From NCBI GenBank assembly GCA_030584105.1, contig CP129491.1, positions 2,728,001-2,792,000 of the forward strand: a DNA stretch of 64,000 nt, read 5' to 3'. Source of the stretch: UTCHB3 sp002050155. Its GTDB lineage: Bacteria > Bacteroidota > Ignavibacteria > Ignavibacteriales > Ignavibacteriaceae. The notes under the pieces are model-generated. The model had not been told where the DNA came from, searched no databases, and saw nothing but the letters and a program-made list of their open reading frames with translations. Positions within the stretch are counted from its first letter, which is position 1. Every line of letters begins with the position of its first letter. Positions 23,663 to 32,310 of this stretch are shown here, piece by piece. A program made the position numbers and the translations under genes.

Positions 23663-25669
23663 TCAAAAAAACATCCCAATGCGAGCACCAAAGGACTGCA
23701 AAGTGTTCGGATTATTAACAAACGGATTCTGAGGGTTAAAAAGTATGTTATATCTTGCTGAAATATCGAATCCAAAAGAGTCGGAAAGATATAAAAGGTA
23801 ACCAATATTTAAACCCGGTCCGTAGGAAAAATATGTTTCACTTTCATTGCCTGCATTCTTCACTTCAACTCCGTTTACCATTTTTGTTGATCGGGATTCG
23901 GCAACCGAGAAGGCATTTGCCATTATGCTGAAATAGAGAGATGGATTTATCAGATATTTGTAACCAATCCCTCCACCGAAGGTTGTTTGAGAATTGGTGA
24001 TTTCGAAAATATTTGATTTATATTTTCGGTCGGTATAATTCACGGTTGCTTCAAGTACCAAACGGCTTGGGTTTCCGAGGAAAATGTTAACTGCGGCGCT
24101 TATGCCCGGATTAAGAGTATATTCTTCGCCCAAATAAGATGTAGTGGGTGATTTTAATATGTCAATGCCAATTACCCAGTTCGGTTTTGGTGTTACGAAA
24201 TTTTGCTTTTCTTCTGTTTTATCATTTTTCACTTCCACAGCTGTTATCTGTTTCAGTTCTATTTCTGTTATGGTAGTTTCATTTTCTTTAACGGAAATTG
24301 TTCCGGTGTAAGTTTGGTAACCGGGGGCTTTGGCGGTTAGATTATATATGCCTGCAGGTATTTGATTAATAATTTTTAAGCCGTTCCATCTGTATCGTTC
24401 AACCCCATTTTGATTTAGTACCACTTCCGCTGAAGGCGGCTTAACGGTAAATTGTAAAGACCCCGTTTTTTGTCTTAATGAAATCGACTTGTTTACCGTT
24501 TTACCCTTTTCTATTTGTACCGTAAAGGTTTCCGGATAATAGGTATCAGCACTTATTTCAACTTCATATATTCCTTCAATCAGTTCAATCTCATTTCCGT
24601 ATTTTCTCTCTTTGTTTATATTTATTGAAGCATCTGCCGGTGTTACAGATAACTTCAATATTCCCGTAGTTTTAGAAAGAATCACATCCTTTTTTATCCT
24701 CTCCCCTCTTTTAATTTCAATCTCCTCCGAGTGATTTGAGTATAAGTTAGCTTTAACACTAAGTTGATATTTCCCGGGATTAAGTTCGTGATTACCCGGC
24801 GTTATATTGTTTCCGTTCAGTGTAATAGTGGCATTTGAGGGCGTTACCGAGAGTTCTAAAACGCCGGTGTTTTTTAATAAATTATAACTAAAAGTGTTAA
24901 CACTGTTATCTTCGGATGCACGGACGGTTATCTTTTCTTCAACCGGAAGATAATCCCGCAGTTCTATTCTTAAGTCATAAACTCCGGGAAAGAGAAAAAA
25001 CCCCACTTCTGTTGTTCCTTTATGCTCGTTATTTACATAAACGGTTGCGTTTGCCGGGTTTGATTTTATAGTTACGGGTGAAAGCTGTACTCTCTCAAGA
25101 GTGATTTGGAAAAGGGTATTCTCCGGGGTTACATCAATCTCACGAACGAAAGGGGCATAACCGCTTTTCTCAACCGTTAAATTGTGGGTGCCGATGGATA
25201 CCTTCGTGTTCGTGTTGTTCGAAATGGATGAACCATCCAAAAGAATTGTCGCATCCGGTGGTGTTGCCTGAACGGTTATTCCAACCTCAGTTACACCCGT
25301 CATTTCTTCTTTTTTAGGCAGAACTTCATAGTAAAGAACCTCCCTTGGCTCTAAGGAGTTTATTCTTATCATTTCTGTTTTATAGCCCGGTGCACGAACT
25401 TCTATCGTTTGGCGGGTGGGTTCAAGAACGAGGATATATTTCCCACCTTCAGGGTCACCGGTTATTTTTGTTATGCCGTATGTTGAATGGAAAATAAGGT
25501 TATCAAACTGTGTGTAGAAAACTATTCCCGCTTTATCAGGATAATTTCTGAATATGATTATTCCACCTCTGTTTTCAGTGGGTTTAACCGTTAACTCTTT
25601 CAGTTGCGGGAATATTAAAGAAGTTAATAAAAGAAAAAAAAGAGATATCTTGAGTAACTGACGAATCAT
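23663..25669 (-). CDS. PEGA-repeat outer-membrane protein with C-terminal beta-barrel
   Basis: This 668-residue protein has a signal peptide (QLLKISLFFLLLTSLIFP). It carries at least five PEGA-type repeats between residues about 125 and 475; each has the form V.P..A.I.LNG plus PG.Y.L (for example VTPSNATITLNGNNITPGNH). After a short linker, residues about 490-668 form alternating amphipathic strands ending RIGMFF, a typical outer-membrane barrel. PEGA domains bind the cell wall or surface layers. It is divergent from the FGE lipoprotein gene across a 378-base gap. No specific ligand can be named. Confidence 0.8.
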   Translation of the reverse strand: MIRQLLKISLFFLLLTSLIFPQLKELTVKPTENRGGIIIFRNYPDKAGIVFYTQFDNLIFHSTYGITKITGDPEGGKYILVLEPTRQTIEVRAPGYKTEMIRINSLEPREVLYYEVLPKKEEMTGVTEVGITVQATPPDATILLDGSSISNNTNTKVSIGTHNLTVEKSGYAPFVREIDVTPENTLFQITLERVQLSPVTIKSNPANATVYVNNEHKGTTEVGFFLFPGVYDLRIELRDYLPVEEKITVRASEDNSVNTFSYNLLKNTGVLELSVTPSNATITLNGNNITPGNHELNPGKYQLSVKANLYSNHSEEIEIKRGERIKKDVILSKTTGILKLSVTPADASININKERKYGNEIELIEGIYEVEISADTYYPETFTVQIEKGKTVNKSISLRQKTGSLQFTVKPPSAEVVLNQNGVERYRWNGLKIINQIPAGIYNLTAKAPGYQTYTGTISVKENETTITEIELKQITAVEVKNDKTEEKQNFVTPKPNWVIGIDILKSPTTSYLGEEYTLNPGISAAVNIFLGNPSRLVLEATVNYTDRKYKSNIFEITNSQTTFGGGIGYKYLINPSLYFSIMANAFSVAESRSTKMVNGVEVKNAGNESETYFSYGPGLNIGYLLYLSDSFGFDISARYNILFNPQNPFVNNPNTLQSFGARIGMFF

Positions 25670-26047
25670 AATTTTGCTTCTTTACGGATATTAAATTTCC
25701 TGAAAGACAAATTACTAATTTTATGATAAAGAGACAAGTTTTTTGGTTTTTCGCCTGCTTTTTCTTTTTAATCGGGTATAACTTCCTTGCCTCAGAAGCA
25801 TTTTTTTACCCTTCTGTTATCTTCAGCACACCGAATTAAGAGGGTGAGAAATTTTGGTATTAATATTCGGGTAGTCGGAAGACATCGATATGAATATTAT
25901 CTCGTTGCCGGATATTTTACAAAAATAAAGAATATTTGAAATAAAGGCTTTTTGATTAATCATTTTTTCTTATATTTTGCCGGTTGTAATCGGAAAAATT
26001 TTTATTTATAAATCATTCTGCAAATCAATAAAATAGTTTTATTTTTT
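25670..26047. other. Divergent intergenic region (378 bases)
   Basis: It separates the PEGA gene (-) and the FGE lipoprotein gene (+) and should hold both promoters; no convincing consensus was identified. A 38-codon frame at 25723-25839 on + starts with a signal-peptide-like stretch (RQVFWFFACFFFLIGYNFLA) and could be a remnant of a secreted gene. It has no clear ribosome-binding site. Confidence 0.3.
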
Positions 26048-27082
26048 ATGGAGACACCGTTCAAGAAGTTATTGGTTAAACTTTACATTGTAATTGTAAT
26101 AACCTCCCTGCTTTCGGGGTGTTCGATGATCGAAGCGCCTTTTGAATTGCCCAATCAATGCTCTTTGACTGTTAATGTTAATTCGGATGAAATGTGCAGT
26201 CTCTTTTTTGGGGATACAAAAATATTGGAGTGGTCAGGTCCAAAACGAATTGATGGATTGATCTGGGGAATATATCGTTTGAAAGTTACCAAAAGTAATT
26301 TTATCTACTGGGAAGAAACATTCTTATTAACAGCCGGGGAGAACATTTCATTATCTCCCCCAACTGATCTTGTTTTCGTACAGGGCGGCACCTTCACAAT
26401 GGGCTGCACCTCGGAGCAAGGTAATGACTGTTATTCTGATGAAAAGCCTTCTCATCAGGTAACCTTGAGTGATTTTTATATCGGTAAATATGAAGTAACT
26501 CAGGAATTATGGGAGAGTGTAATGGGCAGTAATCCGTCATATTTTAAGGGTTCCAAACGCCCTGTGGAATCTGTAAGCTGGTACGAAGCGGTAGAATTTT
26601 GCAACAGATTAAGTGATAAAGAGGGATTACAGCGAGCCTACAGCGGAAGCGGGGCAAACATCACCTGTGATTTCAACGCAAACGGTTACAGGTTACCCAC
26701 AGAAGCAGAGTGGGAATATGCAGCAAGAGGCGGGAAACAAACAAGGAACTACAAATACAGCGGTAGCGACAACACAGGAGCAGTAGCCTGGTACGATGGT
26801 AATTCAGGCTATAACACGCACGCAGTGGGATTAAAGCAACCGAACGAAATAGGAATCTATGATATGAGCGGCAATGTATGGGAGTGGTGTTGGGATTGGT
26901 ATGGAGATTACACATCCCCAAGCCAAACGAATCCTAAGGGACCCTCATCGGGCGAATATCGAGTGCTTCGCGGCGGGGGTTGGATCATATACGCGCGGTA
27001 CTGCCGTGTGGCGCTTCGTGTCAGCGGCATGCCCGACGGCAGGAGCAGCAGCAACGGCTTCCGGCTCGCCAGGACAAGATAA
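26048..27082 (+). CDS. Lipoprotein with FGE-sulfatase (C-type-lectin-like) domain; DGR variable protein candidate
   Basis: A lipobox (SLLSGCSM, Cys about residue 25) is followed by a small PEGA-like segment (SLTVNVNSDEMCSLFFGDTK, about 36-110). The FGE-sulfatase domain (about 112-344) carries FVQGGTFTMGCTSEQG, ANGYRLPTEAEWEYAARGGK, GIYDMSGNVWEWCWDWYGDY and the terminal RVLRGG...GFRLARTR. The sulfatase-activating Cys pair is not visible, so a ligand-binding role is likelier. Residues 303-336 differ from the kinase paralogue almost only at first and second codon positions while flanks are near identical, the pattern of DGR-diversified proteins. The surface location fits receptor or adhesion diversity. 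Confidence 0.85.
   Translation: METPFKKLLVKLYIVIVITSLLSGCSMIEAPFELPNQCSLTVNVNSDEMCSLFFGDTKILEWSGPKRIDGLIWGIYRLKVTKSNFIYWEETFLLTAGENISLSPPTDLVFVQGGTFTMGCTSEQGNDCYSDEKPSHQVTLSDFYIGKYEVTQELWESVMGSNPSYFKGSKRPVESVSWYEAVEFCNRLSDKEGLQRAYSGSGANITCDFNANGYRLPTEAEWEYAARGGKQTRNYKYSGSDNTGAVAWYDGNSGYNTHAVGLKQPNEIGIYDMSGNVWEWCWDWYGDYTSPSQTNPKGPSSGEYRVLRGGGWIIYARYCRVALRVSGMPDGRSSSNGFRLARTR
26954..27055 (+). repeat. Variable region VR1 (DGR-like)
   Basis: These 34 codons align without gaps to 29271-29372. I count 25 differing bases in 16 codons, 23 of them at codon positions 1 or 2, with third bases mostly kept (C or T). This fits random change at adenines of AAC/AAT template codons. Constant codons (CGA GTG CTT CGC GGC, TGC CGT GTG GCG) are identical. 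Confidence 0.8.
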
Positions 27083-27230
27083 TTACCTTTTTACCTTTGG
27101 CATTTTTACCTTTTGCCGCCTTCGCAGAAGGCGATGAAAACCTGTCCCCTTCGGGGACGCCACATAGCGAGGATGCGCAGCCAAAGCGGAGCGGGCGAGC
27201 ATCCGAGCGAAGATTGCGAGTAAAGAGGGG
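27083..27230 (+). repeat. Hairpin-rich repeat downstream of VR1 (copy A)
   Basis: About 140 bases nearly identical to copy B at 29400-29533. It contains CGCCTTC-GCA-GAAGGCG, GTCCCC-TTC-GGGGAC, and GGATGC paired with GCATCC across 24 bases. DGR targets carry a hairpin/cruciform just after the variable region; here the same structures follow both VRs. Open frames on the minus strand here are not credible genes. From 27231 to 27452 no gene is seen. Confidence 0.7.
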
Positions 27231-27325
27231 GGATACATGGGGGAGAAAAGTTGTGAAAAACGCAGACTCCAACAAAGCACCCCGCTTCAGGGAAAAGTAC
27301 CAAGCTGAAAACAAAAAAAACAAAA

Positions 27326-27350
27326 AAGTTTGTGTAAAAAGCACAAACTT
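27326..27350 (-). terminator. Minus-strand rho-independent terminator without an obvious gene
   Basis: AAGTTTGTG (27326-27334) pairs with CACAAACTT (27342-27350) around TAAAAAG. Read on the minus strand it is followed by a long T-rich tract (complement of 27303-27325). The neighbouring protein genes are on the plus strand, so it may end an antisense or small RNA, or be a relic. Confidence 0.5.
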
Positions 27351-27452
27351 CCGGATATTAATCTTTAATGACAGAAATATTAGAAGAAGTTTTAATATTT
27401 TAGCCTGAGAAAATTTCAATTTCTATTTTTCCAACATCATTTATAATATAGC

Positions 27453-29399
27453 ATGGCAAAAACGGTACAAAGTTATGAGCTGACAGAGAAGCTTGGTCAG
27501 GGTGGGATGGGTGTAGTCTATAAAGCGCGTCACATCCATTTTAATGAGGTGTATGCCGTAAAGATGTTGTGGCAACAGTTCGGCAGCGACCCTGCGGTGC
27601 TTAAACTTTTTCTGAACGAGGCGAAACTTCTCAGGTCTCTTCATCATCCTAACATCGTGAATGTTACCGATATTTTTGAAGCCGAGGGTAACTACTACAT
27701 CGTAATGGAGTTCGTAGAGGGGCGCACGCTTTCTGAAATAATTCAAAGGGAAGTGGGGCCCATCCGTCGTGATCGTGCAATTAAACTCTTCAGGCAGATG
27801 TTGGAGGGGATGGCATACATCCACCAACAGAACCCGCCGATAATCCACCGTGACCTTAAGCCGTTAAACATCCTTGTAACCAAAGATGACACGGTAAAAA
27901 TCACTGATTTCGGAATAGCGAAGGTGTTGGATATAGGCTCTGCCGCCAGCACGGTAATGAAGGGCACACCCACTTATATGAGTCCGGAAGCATTGATTGA
28001 TCCGGGTTCAGTAGATATTCGTACCGATGTATATTCACTCGGGATGACCTTTTACGAGATGCTCTGTGCCAAAACCCCATTCAGCGGAGAAAAAACGACA
28101 ACCCCCGCCGCTGTTTACTCAGAAATTATTAAAAACGGAATCCCACTACCCACAAAATTTTATCCCGGCATATCCGATGAGCTTACCGCCTATGTGATGA
28201 ATGCAATCCACCCTGACAGAGAGAAAAGGTTTTCAGACGCCCTTGAAATGCTGGAAGAACTGAAGAGAATTGAGGCATCCGGAGGGGCAGAAGAAAGAAC
28301 ATCGAAAAATGAATTTGCCGGGGACAATATTAAAACCGAAGAAGAATCAAAAATAACCAATATTGATATTAATTCTGAAAATATTTCGAAATCTGAGAAT
28401 AATAAACCCTCAAAGTTTTTCAGGAACAGTATTATAGTTTTATCAGTTATCACCCTGATAATTTTATTAGTGCAATTGGGAAAAGACGGTAAAAAGGCGG
28501 AAGTACCTGTTGAAGAACCGGAATCAACCGGGGTTGCGCTTGATACAGTGCTTAAACAAGATGCACCGGTTCTTCCCGGGATGGTATTTGTTCAAGGCGG
28601 CACCTTCACAATGGGCTGCACCTCGGAGCAAGGTGATGATTGTTGGTATAATGAAAAGCCCACTCATCAGGTCATTGTTAATAATTTTTATATAGGTAAA
28701 TATGAAGTAACAGTAGGAATGTTTTCTGAATTTATAGAAGCAACCGGTTACAAAACAGATGCGGATAAGGATGGAGGCAGCTTGATTTGGACGGGCAGTG
28801 AATTGAAAGAGACAGCGGGCGTCAACTGGCGTTGTGATGTAAATGGTAAGAGAAGACCTGAGAGTGAGAATAATCATCCGGTCATCCATGTCAGTTGGAA
28901 TGATGCGGTATCCTTCTGTAACTGGTTAAGTGACAGAGAGGGATTGCAGCGAGCCTACAGCGGAAGCGGGGATAACATCACCTGTAATTTCAGTTCAAAT
29001 GGTTACAGGTTACCCACAGAAGCAGAGTGGGAATATGCGGCAAGAGGCGGGAAACAAACAAAGAACTACAAATACAGCGGCAGCAACAACACAGGAGCAG
29101 TAGCCTGGTACCGGGATAATTCAGGCAGAACAACGCACGAAGTTGGATTAAAGCAACCGAACGAAATAGGAATCTATGATATGAGCGGCAATGTATATGA
29201 GTGGTGTTGGGACTGGAAAGGAGATTACACATCCCCAAGGCAAACGAATCCTAAGGGACCCTCATCGGGCACATCTCGAGTGCTTCGCGGCGGGAGTTGG
29301 GGCTACTCCGCGCGGAACTGCCGTGTGGCGGTTCGTTACTACATCATGCCCGGCAACAGGGACAGTAGCAGCGGCTTCCGGCTCGCCAGGACAAGATGA
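27453..29399 (+). CDS. Transmembrane Ser/Thr protein kinase with extracellular FGE-type variable domain
   Basis: Residues 8-275 form a PknB-type kinase: Gly loop GQGGMG (15-20), Lys37, Glu56, HRDLKPLNI with Asp134, DFG at 152-154 and SPEA (177-180), all catalytic residues present. A charged linker leads to one membrane span (about 325-342, NSIIVLSVITLIILLVQL). An FGE-sulfatase domain (374-648) outside the cytoplasm follows, containing an inserted segment (TGYKTDADKDGGSLIW) absent from the lipoprotein paralogue. Its last about 40 residues hold variable region VR2. The layout suggests a receptor kinase whose sensor tip is diversified by a DGR; the ligand is unknown. Confidence 0.88.
   Translation: MAKTVQSYELTEKLGQGGMGVVYKARHIHFNEVYAVKMLWQQFGSDPAVLKLFLNEAKLLRSLHHPNIVNVTDIFEAEGNYYIVMEFVEGRTLSEIIQREVGPIRRDRAIKLFRQMLEGMAYIHQQNPPIIHRDLKPLNILVTKDDTVKITDFGIAKVLDIGSAASTVMKGTPTYMSPEALIDPGSVDIRTDVYSLGMTFYEMLCAKTPFSGEKTTTPAAVYSEIIKNGIPLPTKFYPGISDELTAYVMNAIHPDREKRFSDALEMLEELKRIEASGGAEERTSKNEFAGDNIKTEEESKITNIDINSENISKSENNKPSKFFRNSIIVLSVITLIILLVQLGKDGKKAEVPVEEPESTGVALDTVLKQDAPVLPGMVFVQGGTFTMGCTSEQGDDCWYNEKPTHQVIVNNFYIGKYEVTVGMFSEFIEATGYKTDADKDGGSLIWTGSELKETAGVNWRCDVNGKRRPESENNHPVIHVSWNDAVSFCNWLSDREGLQRAYSGSGDNITCNFSSNGYRLPTEAEWEYAARGGKQTKNYKYSGSNNTGAVAWYRDNSGRTTHEVGLKQPNEIGIYDMSGNVYEWCWDWKGDYTSPRQTNPKGPSSGTSRVLRGGSWGYSARNCRVAVRYYIMPGNRDSSSGFRLARTR
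29271..29372 (+). repeat. Variable region VR2 (DGR-like)
   Basis: Codes for residues 607-640 of the kinase fusion. It aligns gap-free with VR1. Constant segments CGAGTGCTTCGCGGCGGG and TGCCGTGTGGCG are identical, while codons between them differ at their first two bases (GGC/ATC, TAC/GTC, ATC/GGC, AAC/GGC). The flanking constant 3' segment (29373-29396) is identical to that after VR1 and may be the homing initiation site. Confidence 0.8.
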
Positions 29400-29533
29400 T
29401 TAGATTTTTACCTTTGGCATTTTTACCTTTTGCCGCCTTCGCAGAAGGCGATGAAACACTTGTCCCCTTCGGGGACGCCACATAGCGAGGATGCGCAGCC
29501 AAAGCGGAGCGGGCGAGCATCCGAGCGAAAATT
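29400..29533 (+). repeat. Hairpin-rich repeat downstream of VR2 (copy B)
   Basis: Near-identical copy of 27083-27230 with the same hairpins (CGCCTTC/GAAGGCG and GTCCCC/GGGGAC). Between 29534 and 29757 nothing else is recognised; together these form the 358-base gap before the next gene. Confidence 0.7.
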
Positions 29534-29757
29534 TTTTACGAGCACGCTGCCGGAAGAAAGCCCAAATCCCAAACACTTCCACAAGAAAGTTTTTTGCATA
29601 TCTGAAAAATTGGGAGAATGGTTCTTTTTTGATTGAAAGAATCGGGTATTTTTGAAGCGGACAATTTTATCCTTTTTAAAATTTCCGTTAAAGGAATTTT
29701 CTCAGCAAAGCCGTTTCTGAGTTTCGCTTTTAATAAATTGGTAACAAAACCCCAATA

Positions 29758-30153
29758 ATGAATTTTTTCAACAAGACCGTTGCAGTGATTCTGCTTCCGG
29801 TAGTATTGTTCAACTACATCAGGATAGTCGGCCCGTTTTTCGATTATATGGTGAACTACGATTACATCGTCTCCGAGCTTTGCGTTCAGAAAGATGAAGA
29901 GGTGAACGATTGCTGCGGCAGCTGCGTGCTTAACGATAATGTTGAAAAAATAGTTAACGAGCCGGAGCACGAAAAGAAAGAGAACCTTCCGCCAAACAAC
30001 CTGAGGGATCGGTTGGAGGAACAACTCCCGACACTTCAATACCATCATTCTGCCGCACCTTTTGCGGAAACGGAGCAAATTTACACACAAACAAACGAGT
30101 TTCCGCCCGCATTCGGGGGAAAAGAGCCGCTGCTGCCCCCGCCCCGAGTCTGA
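29758..30153 (+). CDS. Small membrane-anchored Cys-rich protein, copper-locus type candidate
   Basis: The 131-residue product has an N-terminal membrane segment or signal (VAVILLPVVLFNYIRIVGP). A Cys cluster follows (SELCVQKDEEVNDCCGSCVLNDNV, Cys near 42, 53, 54 and 57), then a charged Pro-rich tail. Small Bacteroidota membrane proteins with a C-x-G-x-C-x-L motif often lie beside copper TonB receptors. The next gene, 42 bases downstream, is a TonB receptor with copper-type motifs. Metal binding is inferred. Confidence 0.65.
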   Translation: MNFFNKTVAVILLPVVLFNYIRIVGPFFDYMVNYDYIVSELCVQKDEEVNDCCGSCVLNDNVEKIVNEPEHEKKENLPPNNLRDRLEEQLPTLQYHHSAAPFAETEQIYTQTNEFPPAFGGKEPLLPPPRV

Positions 30154-30195
30154 CCCTTTCGCAAGTTTACACTTTTTTTCAAGTTTAACGAAAGG

Positions 30196-32052
30196 ATGCA
30201 GATGTTCAGCAAGAATAACATCTATCTTCTGCTTTCGCTTATTTTGCCCACAGTTATTCTCGGGCAGGGAAGCGACAGCCTGTTGTATTACCGGCTTGAC
30301 CCCGTGGATATTGTCGGTAAGAAAATGAATCTTTATGACTATTCACTCTCACTACAAAAGGATAACCTTGAAAACCTGCTGGCATACGGCGGCGTTTCGC
30401 TGATTAAAAAGGGGGTTTCGTTCGCTCAGGATATCTATTCCGACGGGTTCAGGAAGGGGGATATCAACATAATTATCGACGGCGAAAGGTACCACCCGGC
30501 ATGTGCAAACAGGATGGACGCCCCCGTCACCCGGATTAATCCGTTGGAGATCGAGTCCCTTGAAATGCTGAAAGGCTCCGGGACGCTTGGATCAGGAATT
30601 GGCGGTGTTGTTTCACTTCATCGCAAGCCCGCAGGTGAAAAGCCCTTTATCAGTGCGAGCCTCGGCAGTGCTGCGGGTGCATACTCTGCCCTCGATTTTT
30701 CGCTTACCGGAGGTGGAAGCGGGCAGGGGCTTTCGCTGCACTTCGTTTCCGGAACACCTTATAAAAACGGCGAAAACAAAGAATTTACGGAGCTTTACGG
30801 GTTCAAAGAGAACTATAACTACACGCTCGGCGAGGTCTCTTTCCGGGGTGAAAAGGGTGACTGGAAGTACGGCGCCGCATTCTCTTACACGGAGAATATC
30901 ACATTCCCCTACCTTCAGATGGATGAGCGGTTCAACCGGTTTTTCAGCGCAAGCCTCTCGTTCAAAGGGCACAAAATTTACGCAAACTACACGAACCACC
31001 TGATGAACAACGACCTGCGAAACAGCATGATGAAGATGGAAACCGACGCCCGCAACCTTACGATCGGCGCAGTGGGTGATTTCTACGAGCTGTTTTTCAG
31101 GAAGTGGCACTCAGATAACCAAATTGTATCCCCGGCGATGAAGATAGAAAACAAGATGATGCCGGGTGTTAACCAATATTTTGCGGCGGTTTCGCACGGG
31201 GTTAAATTTGGCGAGTTAACGCTGAACGGCAAAGCGGGTGTCTCTTACTTCAACATCGATAACGAAGAGGTGAAAAGCTACTACGCAAAGGTATGGAGCG
31301 ACCCGAAAACCACCGCATTTTACCCGGTTTTTGGGCTGAATTTAACTTATTCCGGAGCGATCAGCCCCGATTTTGCATACGGCATAACGGGTGAAGTGGC
31401 GGCGGAATTGCCGGAAACCGAGGCTCTTTTTGTTGCGGTGAGGAGGCCGGCAACGGGCGCTTCGTGGGTGGGAAACGCCGGCTTGGATCAGCCGTTTAAG
31501 TCGGGCGTGCGCGCTTCGCTGCTCGGGAGGTTCACCCGGTTGGAGCTTTATACCAACTACATTTCAAACTATGTGAACTTAGCGAGCATGAAGGTTGGCA
31601 GCACTAACTATGTAACCTACAGAAACATTAACGCCTTGTTGGCGGGGGTGAATTTTGTTCTGGAGTATAAATACATCGATTTTATCGCTTCATACACTTG
31701 GGGGAACAACCAAAGTGACGATGAACCGCTCAGCGAGATTCAGCCGCTGAAACTTACGACGAAACTTACCTCGCCGGAGTGGATGAATGTGCGGGCTTTC
31801 GTGCGGCACACCTGGTCGGATGCGCAAACCCGGATTGACCCTTTTGTGAACGAAACCGTTACCGCTGCATGGAATAAGCTGGATTTGGGGCTGACCGGTG
31901 AGTTCGGCGGGCTTAAGGTGATTTTTGAAATTGAAAACCTTACCAATGCGAACTACGGGACGCACCTTTCATACTCGCGGGACCCGTTCCGTGCCGGCAC
32001 AAAGGTTTACGATCCGGGCAGGGTTTTCCGGCTTTCGTTTGAGGTGAGGTAG
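30196..32052 (+). CDS. TonB-dependent outer-membrane receptor, copper (OprC/NosA)-like
   Basis: The 618-residue protein has a signal peptide, a plug (IDGERYHPACANRMDAPVTR; VESL-type LEIESLEMLKGSGTLGSGIGG) and a barrel of amphipathic strands ending VFRLSFEVR. Two metal motifs stand out: C103-ANR-M107 in the plug and H268-L-M270 in the barrel. They parallel the CxxxM and HxM sites that bind copper in Pseudomonas OprC. No N-terminal TonB box was defined. The Cys-rich small gene upstream supports a metal role. Iron-siderophore uptake is the alternative. Confidence 0.85.
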   Translation: MQMFSKNNIYLLLSLILPTVILGQGSDSLLYYRLDPVDIVGKKMNLYDYSLSLQKDNLENLLAYGGVSLIKKGVSFAQDIYSDGFRKGDINIIIDGERYHPACANRMDAPVTRINPLEIESLEMLKGSGTLGSGIGGVVSLHRKPAGEKPFISASLGSAAGAYSALDFSLTGGGSGQGLSLHFVSGTPYKNGENKEFTELYGFKENYNYTLGEVSFRGEKGDWKYGAAFSYTENITFPYLQMDERFNRFFSASLSFKGHKIYANYTNHLMNNDLRNSMMKMETDARNLTIGAVGDFYELFFRKWHSDNQIVSPAMKIENKMMPGVNQYFAAVSHGVKFGELTLNGKAGVSYFNIDNEEVKSYYAKVWSDPKTTAFYPVFGLNLTYSGAISPDFAYGITGEVAAELPETEALFVAVRRPATGASWVGNAGLDQPFKSGVRASLLGRFTRLELYTNYISNYVNLASMKVGSTNYVTYRNINALLAGVNFVLEYKYIDFIASYTWGNNQSDDEPLSEIQPLKLTTKLTSPEWMNVRAFVRHTWSDAQTRIDPFVNETVTAAWNKLDLGLTGEFGGLKVIFEIENLTNANYGTHLSYSRDPFRAGTKVYDPGRVFRLSFEVR

Positions 32053-32132
32053 CAGTGGGGTTGTTTGATCAGTATAAACCAAAAAACGGAAGTGGGGCAG
32101 GGTTTTCCGGTTTTCGTTTGAGGTGAGGTAGC
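32017..32132 (+). repeat. Direct duplication of the TonB receptor gene 3' end
   Basis: A 37-base segment spanning the stop (32017-32053) is repeated at 32096-32132 with one C-to-T change, 79 bases apart. The second copy is non-coding. It is probably a slippage or small tandem duplication. Confidence 0.75.
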
Positions 32133-32310
32133 GGGTTTGGCATTTTGTTCAGCCTGCCGAAAGGAAACGGGGGATTGGAAGCAGGGAATTTTGTTCAGAA
32201 GAGAGGCGGTGGTGCGCCTCTCTTTTTATAATAAGTTAAATCGTCTTCCGGGGAGAACAAAACCTAAGTAGTCCCAAAAAAATCCGGGAAGTATAGAAGA
32301 ACCGACGCAC

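Noticed and set aside
27021..27419. Minus-strand frames of 65-132 aa over the hairpin repeat
   Set aside because: They follow the inverted-repeat DNA and have no ribosome-binding site; the region is better explained as VR-downstream repeat.
23233..29399. FGE-sulfatase genes as true sulfatase-activating enzymes
   Set aside because: The active-site Cys pair is not visible, no sulfatase gene lies nearby, and the variable C-terminal tip fits a ligand-binding role.
22960..30200. DGR reverse transcriptase or template repeat inside the locus
   Set aside because: No open frame with reverse transcriptase motifs and no AAC-rich copy of the VR was found; they must lie elsewhere if present.
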